Source: JADJLQ01 sp040007895 (GTDB lineage Bacteria > Bacteroidota > Bacteroidia > Chitinophagales > Saprospiraceae). Taken from it: a stretch of DNA of 27,903 bases. The stretch lies in the NCBI GenBank assembly GCA_040007895.1, contig JBDTUE010000029.1, positions 1 through 27,903 on the forward strand, written 5' to 3'. Shown here in pieces: positions 1 through 7,078 of this stretch (positions are counted from its first letter, which is position 1; each line of letters opens with the position of its first letter). The translations under genes were made by a program, and so were the position numbers. The notes under the pieces are model-generated. The model ran no database searches, had not been told where the DNA came from, and saw only the letters and a program-made list of their open reading frames with translations.

Positions 1-1236
1 CCAATAGAGACCCCATCTCTCGAATTGATGCAAACATTAACCGGCAAATACGGTGAAGAAGGTGATCGTTTATTATTCAAAATACTAAATAGTGGAAATT
101 TTCTCGAAGAAGCAGATACTACAGCATTAGAAAATAAAGATGCAAACAAACTTGCAGTCAGCATTGCAAAACGTGGTTTGCGTTATGACCTCACGGTGCC
201 TTTTGCACGATTTGTGGTCATGAACCGGGACAAAATTACTTTCCCATTCAAACGATACCAGATACAACCGGTATGGCGTGCGGACCGGCCTCAAAAAGGC
301 AGGTACCAGGAATTTTATCAATGTGATTGTGATGTCGTAGGATCCAAATCATTACTCTACGAAGCTGATTTAATATCTATTTATTCTGAAGCATTTACGC
401 TATTGGGTATAGAGGTAGCTATTAAAGTCAATCATCGTGGCATTTTAGCAGGCATAGCCGAAGCCGCCGGAATTCCAGATAAATTTATGGATATGACGAT
501 CTGTATCGATAAGCTGGATAAAGTTGGTAAAGAATCAGTGAAGCAAGAAATGATTAAACGCGATATCGCTCCTGAAGCTGCTGATAAAATATTACAATTG
601 ATCGGGGTAACAACTCTCGATGATTTGAGATCAGCATTAAGTACTACTGCGTCAGGAGCAGAAGGTATTAAAGATCTCGATAAGATATTTAATGCAACTG
701 TGTCATATGATTTAAAACAAGAACTTGTCTTTGATCCGTCCTTAGCCCGCGGTTTAAGTTATTATACCGGATTTATTACTGAGGTGGTTGCGAAAAATGC
801 AGAGATGGGCAGCCTCGGAGGAGGAGGACGATATGATAATCTTACCGGTGCTTTTGGTATGCCTGATATTCCCGGAGTAGGTGTATCCTTTGGAGCGGAA
901 CGGATCTTTGATGTCATGGAGACTTTAAAATTATTTCCGGCACAGATTGGTAATTCGCTAAAAGTATTAGTGATTGCATTAGACGAAAACTCATTATCCA
1001 TGGGGACTAGAGTGACGAATGAACTTAGAGCTAATGATATCCCTGGCGATCAATATCCTGAAGTAGTCAAGATGAACAAATCCATGAAATATGCCAATGA
1101 TCTGAAAGTCCCTTATGTCATTATTATAGGAGAAGCAGAACGGACTTCCGGTTTACTCTCCTTAAAAAATATGATAAGCGGAGAACAAACAAATCTGAAT
1201 ATTGAAAGCATCATTGAAATAATAAAGACCTCATAA
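1..1236 (+). CDS. hisS: Histidyl-tRNA synthetase, 5' truncated by window edge
   Basis: Class II aminoacyl-tRNA synthetase that charges tRNA-His in the cytoplasm. The reading frame is open from base 1 (P-I-E-T-P-S-L-E), so the start codon lies upstream. About 411 residues are present against roughly 450 for the family, so some 40-50 N-terminal residues are missing. Visible signatures are the LRYDLTVPFARF segment, class II motif 2 around RYQIQPVWRADRPQKGRYQEF, the histidine-binding LARGLSYYTGF motif, a glycine-rich GSLGGGGRYD motif-3 region, and a C-terminal anticodon-binding domain (LKVLVIALDE to the end). gatA starts 3 bp after the stop codon, so the two are probably co-transcribed. No frameshift or missing key motif was seen. 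The identification is secure. Confidence 0.96.
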   Translation, partial: PIETPSLELMQTLTGKYGEEGDRLLFKILNSGNFLEEADTTALENKDANKLAVSIAKRGLRYDLTVPFARFVVMNRDKITFPFKRYQIQPVWRADRPQKGRYQEFYQCDCDVVGSKSLLYEADLISIYSEAFTLLGIEVAIKVNHRGILAGIAEAAGIPDKFMDMTICIDKLDKVGKESVKQEMIKRDIAPEAADKILQLIGVTTLDDLRSALSTTASGAEGIKDLDKIFNATVSYDLKQELVFDPSLARGLSYYTGFITEVVAKNAEMGSLGGGGRYDNLTGAFGMPDIPGVGVSFGAERIFDVMETLKLFPAQIGNSLKVLVIALDENSLSMGTRVTNELRANDIPGDQYPEVVKMNKSMKYANDLKVPYVIIIGEAERTSGLLSLKNMISGEQTNLNIESIIEIIKTS

Positions 1237-1239
1237 TAC

Positions 1240-2670
1240 ATGCTTGAATCTTACGATACTATTCAGCATATTCAATCTGCTATCCTTGATGGTAAATTGT
1301 CCGTAGTAAAACTGGTAGACCATTTTATTGAAAAAGCAATATCTACCCTTGACCTCAATCAATACATCGAAATCTATTCGGATGAGGCACGATCTCAAGC
1401 GATTGCCCTTGATCAAAAAATCAAGGCAAAACAACCGCTTGGAAAACTTTTTGGTATGGTGCTTTCTCACAAGGATATCATTTCCTATAAAGATCATTCC
1501 CTCACGGCGTCATCTAAAATTCTCAAGGGTTACACTGCTAAATTTAATGCTACAGTCCTCGACAGGGTAATCAAAGAAGATGCTATCATCATTGGCAGAG
1601 TACAATGCGATGAATTCGCAATGGGTTCGTCTAATGAAAATTCCTGTTATGGTCCCGTCAAAAATCCACATGATTATACGAGGATACCGGGAGGCTCTTC
1701 GGGAGCAAGTGCCACGAGTGTAGCTAGTGGAACGTGTTGGGCTTCTATTGGAACAGATACTGGAGGTAGTGTACGGCAGCCTGCTGCATTTTGCGGAATT
1801 TATGGATTCAAACCAACGTATGGCCGGATATCAAGGCATGGATTGATAGCCTATGCATCATCTTTTGATCAGGTAGGGTTCTTGACAAAATCGGTCTATG
1901 ACGCAGCCTTGCTGCTGGAAGTGACATCAGGTATAGATGAATTTGATGCCAGTATGAGTGAACTACCCCATGAATCATTTACTACATTTTTACCATCATC
2001 TTCACATCAGAAGATAGCATATCTCGATCTTGGACATTTTATAGATTCTATGGATCCGGAGATTGCCTCTAATTATACATCCACTATCGAACAATGGAAA
2101 GGACAAGGAGTCAGGCTTGATGCAGTATCGATGGATTGGTTAGAGTATATCATTCCAGCCTACTATGTAATGACTACTGCAGAAGCTTCTTCTAATTTGT
2201 CTCGTTATGATGGAATTCGATATGGTCACAGGGCAGAGCATACTAATACAATCGAACAGGTTTACAAAAAAACACGGACAGAAGGTTTTGGTATTGAGGT
2301 CAAAAGAAGAATCCTGCTTGGTACTTATGTATTGAGTGCTGGTTTTTATGACGCTTATTATCAGAAAGCGCAGCGGGTTCGAAGATTGATTAAAAATAAA
2401 TTGGATGAACTTTTTACAGAATATGATGCATTGATTTTACCTGTATCTCCGGTATTGCCCTGGAAGATTGGTGAAAAAATAGATGATCCTGTGTCGGTTT
2501 ACCTGGCAGATATATTTACGGTATTGGCAAATGTGGCCGGTGTACCGGGCATTGCAATACCGAGTGGAAAGAATAAAGATGGATTGCCGATCGGGATTCA
2601 GCTTTTAGGTAAATCCTGGGACGAATTAATGTTGTTGTCAATCACTGAATCACTTAATAAAATGATCTAA
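1240..2670 (+). CDS. gatA: Asp/Glu-tRNA amidotransferase subunit A (amidase-signature family)
   Basis: A 476-residue amidase-signature protein. GatA releases ammonia from glutamine, and the GatCAB complex uses it to convert Glu-tRNA-Gln or Asp-tRNA-Asn to the correct amidated form. The Ser-cisSer-Lys triad is intact: K78 in SHKD, S153 in GGSSGAS and S177 in DTGGSVRQP. Each is one residue lower than in S. aureus GatA (K79, S154, S178). The FGMVLSHKD and GPVKNPHD segments and the C-terminal DGLPIGIQLLGKSW are GatA-like rather than typical of nitrile or fatty-acid amidases. The length is normal. The ATG lies 3 bp after hisS, which supports a translation operon. No gatB or gatC is in the window, so the exact amidase subtype rests on sequence resemblance. 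Confidence 0.9.
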   Translation: MLESYDTIQHIQSAILDGKLSVVKLVDHFIEKAISTLDLNQYIEIYSDEARSQAIALDQKIKAKQPLGKLFGMVLSHKDIISYKDHSLTASSKILKGYTAKFNATVLDRVIKEDAIIIGRVQCDEFAMGSSNENSCYGPVKNPHDYTRIPGGSSGASATSVASGTCWASIGTDTGGSVRQPAAFCGIYGFKPTYGRISRHGLIAYASSFDQVGFLTKSVYDAALLLEVTSGIDEFDASMSELPHESFTTFLPSSSHQKIAYLDLGHFIDSMDPEIASNYTSTIEQWKGQGVRLDAVSMDWLEYIIPAYYVMTTAEASSNLSRYDGIRYGHRAEHTNTIEQVYKKTRTEGFGIEVKRRILLGTYVLSAGFYDAYYQKAQRVRRLIKNKLDELFTEYDALILPVSPVLPWKIGEKIDDPVSVYLADIFTVLANVAGVPGIAIPSGKNKDGLPIGIQLLGKSWDELMLLSITESLNKMI

Positions 2671-2712
2671 CAAATCGTTTGTTCTAAGTGTTTGATTTGT
2701 TACATACCGTTA

Positions 2713-2761
2713 AACATCCAAATTCCAAATTCCGAAATCAGACATCAGACATCCGAAATCC
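2713..2761. repeat. Seven-copy heptanucleotide tandem array
   Basis: Seven consecutive 7-nt units fill this 49-bp stretch without interruption. Their starts are at 2713, 2720, 2727, 2734, 2741, 2748 and 2755. The shared pattern is RAMWTCM (R=A/G, M=A/C, W=A/T); two units are AAATTCC and two are GACATCM variants. The array ends 3 bp before the GTG start chosen for the Nudix gene, so it probably forms the leader of that mRNA or overlaps its promoter. Heptamer microsatellites are known in intergenic DNA of some bacteria such as filamentous cyanobacteria; kinship with those is not implied. Confidence 0.9.
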
Positions 2762-2764
2762 GTA

Positions 2765-3397
2765 GTGCTCAACCTTCACCCAATAAAACAAAAACTAATT
2801 AAAGGACTTAATAATCCTTTGCCCGGAGTAGAAGCCCATCAAAAAATGACCGTACCAGGGCGCATCATGCCACCTGTCATTCCCACTCATGCTAAAAAAG
2901 CAGCTGTACTTGTTTTGTTTTATCACCGCATAGACCGGATCTTCATTGCTTTTATAAAACGAAAAAAACACGAAGCTGACCTACATAGTGGCCAGATTAG
3001 TTTTCCGGGCGGTAAATGGGAAGTAACGGATGACTATCCTGTTCAAACAGCATTGCGCGAATCTATGGAAGAGATAGGAATCACGGATGAAATAGAAATA
3101 CTCGGCAACCTGAGTCCTTTGTATATCCCCGTCTCCAATTTCTATGTAAGTCCGGTGATCGGCTGGCATCAGCAGTTAAACCCTTCTTTTAAAATCCATG
3201 AGGCAGAAGTAGATGAATTAATAGAAATGGATCTTGGCCTGATCCTCGATGATACTTTAAAAAAGCAAGTTCATATCCAGGTATTACCATCTATGACTAT
3301 GAAAGATATACCGGCTTATGATATTCACGGCCATATAATATGGGGAGCTACAGCGATGATTTTGAGTGAACTTGAATATTTGCTGAAAGGAGAATAA
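2765..3397 (+). CDS. Nudix hydrolase, CoA-pyrophosphatase type (NudL/PCD1-like)
   Basis: A 210-residue Nudix protein, predicted to split CoA or acyl-CoA into 4'-phosphopantetheine and 3',5'-ADP in the cytoplasm. The UPF0035/CoA-pyrophosphatase signature IKRKKHEADLHSGQISFPGG is followed directly by a Nudix box that ends in ALRESMEEIGI. As in E. coli NudL, the box has one residue more than the canonical spacing and an Asp at the first acidic position. The GTG at 2765 was chosen because it gives the family-like N-terminus LNNPLPGVEAHQKM; the next in-frame ATG (residue 28) would cut this off. Its leader is the heptad array at 2713-2761. Family assignment is firm, but substrate was not shown here. 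Confidence 0.88.
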   Translation: MLNLHPIKQKLIKGLNNPLPGVEAHQKMTVPGRIMPPVIPTHAKKAAVLVLFYHRIDRIFIAFIKRKKHEADLHSGQISFPGGKWEVTDDYPVQTALRESMEEIGITDEIEILGNLSPLYIPVSNFYVSPVIGWHQQLNPSFKIHEAEVDELIEMDLGLILDDTLKKQVHIQVLPSMTMKDIPAYDIHGHIIWGATAMILSELEYLLKGE

Positions 3398-3723
3398 AAA
3401 ATGTTTGCAAGCTGAAGTCAAGTCTGAGTCACGCATCGCGGGCAAGTCTTGACTTCACCGGCCATGGCCTAAACACTGTAGTGGTCTCATTATCCGGCAC
3501 ATAGAAGTCAAGATCAGTCGCTCAAGAACGCACATAAAAGTCAAGAGCAATCGCTCAGGCCTTCACACAAACTTGACTTCTGCTATGCAACTATGCAACC
3601 GTGAATCGTATAAACAATTTCAAAAATCCTATAATAAGGTGGTGAGTAAAGAAGTCCACATTTGTAGTTGGTAATAGTCTGGAAAAATTATTATCAATCT
3701 TCATCAACTAAACCAAGATTATT
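3398..3723. other. Non-coding spacer with clustered GAAGTCAAG repeats
   Basis: This 326-bp spacer between the Nudix and ferritin genes has no convincing ORF. The core GAAGTCAAG (or AAAGTCAAG) occurs on the + strand at 3414-3422, 3504-3512 and 3537-3545. Its inverse CTTGACTTC occurs at 3448-3456 and 3572-3580. A perfect palindrome GGCCATGGCC lies at 3460-3469, and an 8-mer CTATGCAA is doubled at 3583-3598. The repeat-bearing part looks richer in G+C than the flanking AT-rich DNA. It resembles a decayed dispersed intergenic element rather than a promoter. The last 100 bp are AT-rich and should carry the ferritin promoter, though no TAnnTTTG box was found. Confidence 0.7.
3498..3563. repeat. Two tandem 33-nt units
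   Basis: Units at 3498-3530 and 3531-3563 match at 25 of 33 positions by hand count. Both start with CACATA, contain AAGTCAAGA and share TCGCTCA. The differences cluster in the last six bases. A third partial start (CACA) at 3564 runs into an inverted copy of the core. There are no unique spacers, so this is not a CRISPR array. Confidence 0.8.
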
Positions 3724-4275
3724 ATGAATACTAATCGACTTTCAGTAACACTCACAGCAGCATTAAATGAACAAATGACTTTAGAAGCTCATGCTTCACA
3801 AATATATTTATCGTATGCTGCATGGGCCGATCGGGAAGGCTATGGTGGTATTGCAAATTTTTTATTCCGGCATGCTCAGGAAGAGCGAAATCACATGATG
3901 AAAATACTGGAGTATATTTTAAAAAGGGGATCTGATGTCAAAATTACCGCCATTCCCGCGCCACCTGAAAATCCGAAAAATGTACATGAGTGTTTTGAAA
4001 AAGTTTTTAAACATGAAGTGGACAATACTACAGCTATTTATAAAATCGTAAAGATGAGCCTGGAAGAAGAAGATTGGGCAACATGGAATTTTATGCAATG
4101 GTTCGTAAAAGAACAAGTAGAAGAAGAAACACTTGCCTTGAATTTATTAGCTAAATTGAAAATAGCCGGAGGAGAAAAAGTGAACAGCAATACTTTATAT
4201 TCATTAGACAGAGATCTTGAATCAACACCGGATGAAGCAAAATCGGCACAAGACGTGACTGCTATCAATCCTTAA
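3724..4275 (+). CDS. ftnA: Non-heme ferritin (bacterial FtnA type)
   Basis: A 183-residue ferritin. Such proteins form 24-subunit shells that oxidise Fe(II) at a di-iron site and store ferric mineral in the cytoplasm. All ferroxidase ligands of E. coli FtnA (E17, E50, H53, E94, Q127, E130) are present, shifted by four: E21, E54, H57, E98, Q131 and E134. The hallmark segments LNEQMTLEAHASQIYL, FRHAQEERNHM and EQVEEE are easy to see. The C-terminal tail after about residue 155 is polar and longer than in E. coli. The gene heads a run of three small helical-bundle genes. No Fur-like box was recognised upstream. Confidence 0.95.
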   Translation: MNTNRLSVTLTAALNEQMTLEAHASQIYLSYAAWADREGYGGIANFLFRHAQEERNHMMKILEYILKRGSDVKITAIPAPPENPKNVHECFEKVFKHEVDNTTAIYKIVKMSLEEEDWATWNFMQWFVKEQVEEETLALNLLAKLKIAGGEKVNSNTLYSLDRDLESTPDEAKSAQDVTAINP

Positions 4276-4715
4276 AGATCAATACCTGTCTATATGAGAT
4301 CAATGTATCAGGCAAATATAGCCTCTCATGTACCCATAAACACAACTCGCTCTTTTACATTTTAAACTAGTCTTATCAATTAGTCATACCCATTCTAAAC
4401 AAGTATAAAAAAAGCTTACTAAAGAATCAGCTTAGAATAACGTAAATAATATTTGCCACTATTAACTTCTATTAACTTAAATATTAATATTATTCATCAA
4501 TAGAACTTAACAACCATTACATCAAATAACATTTAAAATTTCTTAATAACAGAATTTGATTAAATAAGATGGGGACTTTGATCGTTCCAATTTTGAATCA
4601 GGACCAATACTACATGATACTTTCTGTTCATGTCAACGATTTTTTGAATCATTCCAATATGCAGATTTGAATATAGAATTGTAATAAAATATATAACCAT
4701 AAAAACAATTAAATC
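4276..4715. other. AT-rich spacer upstream of the DUF892 gene
   Basis: These 440 bp contain no credible gene. A decamer CTATTAACTT is repeated head to tail at 4459-4478 and could be a regulator site. A short AAGCT/AGCTT inverted repeat lies near 4415-4435. No T-tract terminator was seen after ferritin. The length suggests the DUF892 gene has its own promoter here, but no box matching TAnnTTTG with a proper upstream element was found. Confidence 0.5.
4459..4478. repeat. Doubled decamer before the DUF892 gene
   Basis: CTATTAACTT occurs twice without a gap. The 10-bp period places both copies on the same helix face, as in many direct-repeat regulator sites, but in such AT-rich DNA chance is possible. 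It lies 238 bp before the DUF892 start. Confidence 0.5.
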
Positions 4716-5282
4716 ATGCAAAACAAATCTCAACATGGTTCTAAAAAAGGAACCCAGTTTAATGAAAACGATTATGAATCATTGCAATCATCGCAATTAA
4801 TGAAGCTATTTGAAGACGAATTAAAAGATATGTATTGGGCTGAAAAAGCATTAACAAAAGCAATTCCAAAGATGATTAAAAAAGCAACATCTCCGGATTT
4901 GATTGATGCGCTAACGCTTCATCTGGATGAAACTGAAAATCAAGTTAGCCGAGTTGAACAGGTTTTTGAGTCTATTGGAAAAACTCCTGTAGCCAAAAAA
5001 TGCGAGGCAATGGATGGACTTATCAGGGAAGCTAATGAAATAATGGAATCCTGCGAAGAAGGTCCCATGCGCGATGCCGGCATTATAAGCGCTGGTCAAA
5101 AAGTGGAGCACTATGAAATTGCATCGTATGGCACTCTCCGTCAGTTTGCCGATACATTAGGGTTAGCGCAAGCATCAAAATTATTGTCTCAAAACCTCAA
5201 CGAAGAAAAAGCAGCTGATGATAAATTAACTGAAGTTGCCGTAAAGGTTGTGAATATAGAAGCTGCCGAATTACAGGTATAG
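4716..5282 (+). CDS. DUF892 ferritin-like protein (YciF family)
   Basis: A 188-residue helical protein of the DUF892/YciE-YciF family, structurally ferritin-like and often tied to general stress; no enzyme activity is established. The family pattern is clear: LFEDELKDMYWAEKAL near residues 31-46, a second helix with HLDETENQVSRVEQVFESIG, KKCEAMDGLIREA, then GQKVEHYEIASYGTLRQFA and a final LNEEKAAD helix. The Glu and His residues that build the di-metal-like site of the family are present in these helices. The first 25 or so residues are polar and probably disordered. It lies between ferritin and a DUF2383 gene, which suggests an iron or oxidative-stress role. The family call is secure; the function is inferred. 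Confidence 0.9.
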   Translation: MQNKSQHGSKKGTQFNENDYESLQSSQLMKLFEDELKDMYWAEKALTKAIPKMIKKATSPDLIDALTLHLDETENQVSRVEQVFESIGKTPVAKKCEAMDGLIREANEIMESCEEGPMRDAGIISAGQKVEHYEIASYGTLRQFADTLGLAQASKLLSQNLNEEKAADDKLTEVAVKVVNIEAAELQV

Positions 5283-5467
5283 TGTAAATCTAATCTGAGT
5301 TGTATCCATCTATCTAATGAAAAGATAGAATGATCCCTATTCCTCCAGGACTAAATTGAAAGTTATGATTGACTTTCGATAATTCAATTGAAATACCGGA
5401 GACAGGTTTCCTGTTAATCCAAATTATAGAAAATAAAAATATTATAAACAATTTAAACTTTAATAAA

Positions 5468-5926
5468 ATGAACAATGACAAATCTATAGAGGTGTTAAAC
5501 ACACTCATTACAATCAACAATGACCGCATCGAAGGTTATGATACTGCCTCCAAAGAGACAGAAGAACAAGAGCTTAAGTCTCTGTTTGCTAAATTTATTC
5601 AAACCAGCAAAAAATGCAAACAAGCGCTGGAAACTGAAGTTGGAAAATTAGGAGGAAAACCTGCTGAAGGTACCAGGACAACAGGAAAATTTTTCAGGGT
5701 ATGGATGGATGTAAAAGCAGCGCTCACCGGTAAGGATCGAAAAGGAATTCTTGAATCCTGTGAATATGGCGAAGCTGTTGCTTTGGATACCTATCAAAAC
5801 GTATTAAAAGATAATCGTTTCGATCTTACTGAGGAGCATCAAAATATGATTGTGACTCAACATGCCTCCTTAAAAGCAGACCATGACAGGGTACGGTCAA
5901 TGCATGATGCTTTAGTAGAAGCTTAG
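5468..5926 (+). CDS. PA2169-family four-helix-bundle protein (DUF2383)
   Basis: A 152-residue all-helical protein. The opening SIEVLNTLITINNDRIEGYDTA, the central TSKKCKQALETEVGKLGGKPAEGTRTTGKFFRVWMDVKAALTG and the CEYGEAVALDTYQNVL segment match the PA2169/DUF2383 family, a ferritin-like superfamily group of unknown activity. The ATG at 5468 was chosen because the longer in-frame extension to 5369 reads through AT-rich leader DNA and does not match the family N-terminus. It lies 185 bp after the DUF892 gene and is followed by the strong terminator at 6018-6045, which ends this module. Function is unknown; stress or iron association is inferred from neighbours. Confidence 0.88.
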   Translation: MNNDKSIEVLNTLITINNDRIEGYDTASKETEEQELKSLFAKFIQTSKKCKQALETEVGKLGGKPAEGTRTTGKFFRVWMDVKAALTGKDRKGILESCEYGEAVALDTYQNVLKDNRFDLTEEHQNMIVTQHASLKADHDRVRSMHDALVEA

Positions 5927-6017
5927 GTATTAATTTATAATTTAAATCGCTTACTCACTGTTCTATACCGTAATCCAAAAACAATAGAACACGGGTAAAT
6001 ATTTATCATTGGCGATT

Positions 6018-6045
6018 AAAAAAGAGAGCTCCGGCTCTCTTTTTT
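6018..6045 (+). terminator. Intrinsic terminator after the DUF2383 gene
   Basis: A perfect stem GAGAGC (6024-6029) and GCTCTC (6034-6039) encloses a TCCG loop. Six A's precede it and six T's follow it, so the A/T arms can extend the stem. The symmetric A and T tracts would allow it to work on both strands, but no gene approaches from the right. It closes the 3724-5926 module. Confidence 0.9.
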
Positions 6046-6483
6046 AATTTTGTCGAATCACATGAATAAAACAAATAAGCTCTGGTACGTACTCTTAATA
6101 AAATAGTATTCTTGAAGAAAATGCACTCATTTTCCAGGCAATTAAATATTTGCTTTAAATCTGCATAGTCATACAATAAGACCAAGTACATTAAGGGTGT
6201 GTGAGCTACCATGAAATAAGGTAGGTAGTAAAAATATATAGATGATTTTTAAAAACCGTCCATTACAGATTGAGCTGATAACTTGAGGAATTTCAGGATG
6301 GATTATGTTTTATTCAAGTGTAATCTGAAAGCGCCCCTTTTAATTTTAATTATGCAATTTCAGAGTATAACGTAATCAAATCTGTGAAAATCGAAAGAAT
6401 AAAAAATTATTTATCCATTTTATAAACTTATTAATACTATCTTCGTAAAACCATATAACATATTTTGTAAATTCCAAACATAA

Positions 6484-6693
6484 ATGAAAACATCCAAGCG
6501 GATGGTATTCAACAAGGTACCATACGTCTCCCTTTCGATTTCAGATTCTTTTTCCTATCCAGCAGTCTTAGACCAGGAAAAAGCAATTTTTGCTGTTTTA
6601 ATGCTTTTAAAAGATGCAGTCAAATTTTGTGTTGATCACATCATTTGGACTCTCACCGTGATCCTATTCCTTAGGATGAACGTATATCGGTAA
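6484..6693 (+). CDS. Doubtful small ORF, 69 codons
   Basis: I do not recognise this product. It starts with a good Bacteroidota-like context (AAATAAATG is similar to other starts here). A promoter-like TATCTTCG box at 6438-6445, one base off TAnnTTTG, lies about 38 bp upstream. The C-terminal half has a hydrophobic run (HIIWTLTVILFL) that could be a membrane segment. Against it: no family resemblance, and an isolated place in a long non-coding region. It may be a small membrane peptide or chance. Confidence 0.2.
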   Translation: MKTSKRMVFNKVPYVSLSISDSFSYPAVLDQEKAIFAVLMLLKDAVKFCVDHIIWTLTVILFLRMNVYR

Positions 6694-7078
6694 AGATATA
6701 TTTTTAATTTCCTCGTTATATAGTTCTTCGCTCCTTCCTTTGCTTGCTGTTGTTTTGGTAATACCAATTCAATATGGAACCTTTTTGCATTTTTGAGAAG
6801 GTAATTTATACTAAATGATTCACCGGTAATAATCCGGGCCTTATAAATGAGGAGACATTAAAATGCCTGTTTATAAAACTAATTAATATAAAACCATTAT
6901 GTACACTATGAAAAACTAATCATCTGAGACTTCCCGATTTAATAAACCATACTTAATTGTACCATTCGATATCAAACCCTTAAAAATTACCCATCATGAC
7001 TGTTAAAAAAAATGATTTCCTATTATATATTCAATATTTATACAATTACATATAATGCTTTCAAATAAACTAAAATAA

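Larger units (their letters stand above)
5927..7078. other. Long mostly non-coding spacer
   Basis: About 1.15 kb separates the ferritin-like module from the ice-binding-like gene. It holds the terminator at 6018-6045 and one doubtful 69-codon ORF at 6484-6693. The rest is AT-rich with no tRNA, repeat array or recognisable protein fragment that I could see in either strand. Small RNAs cannot be excluded by eye. Confidence 0.5.

Noticed and set aside
3498..3563. Tandem 33-nt units considered as a CRISPR array
   Set aside because: The units touch directly with no unique spacers, differ from each other at 8 of 33 places, and no cas gene is present.
4415..4435. AAGCT/AGCTT inverted repeat as a ferritin terminator
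   Set aside because: The stem is only 5 bp, has a 12-nt loop and lacks a following T-tract.
5369..5467. Longer N-terminus for the DUF2383 protein
   Set aside because: The extension is translated AT-rich leader, ends in an Asn/Lys-rich run and does not match the family start.
6006..6212. 68-codon - strand ORF over the terminator region
   Set aside because: Its frame includes the terminator hairpin and it has no recognisable product or promoter.
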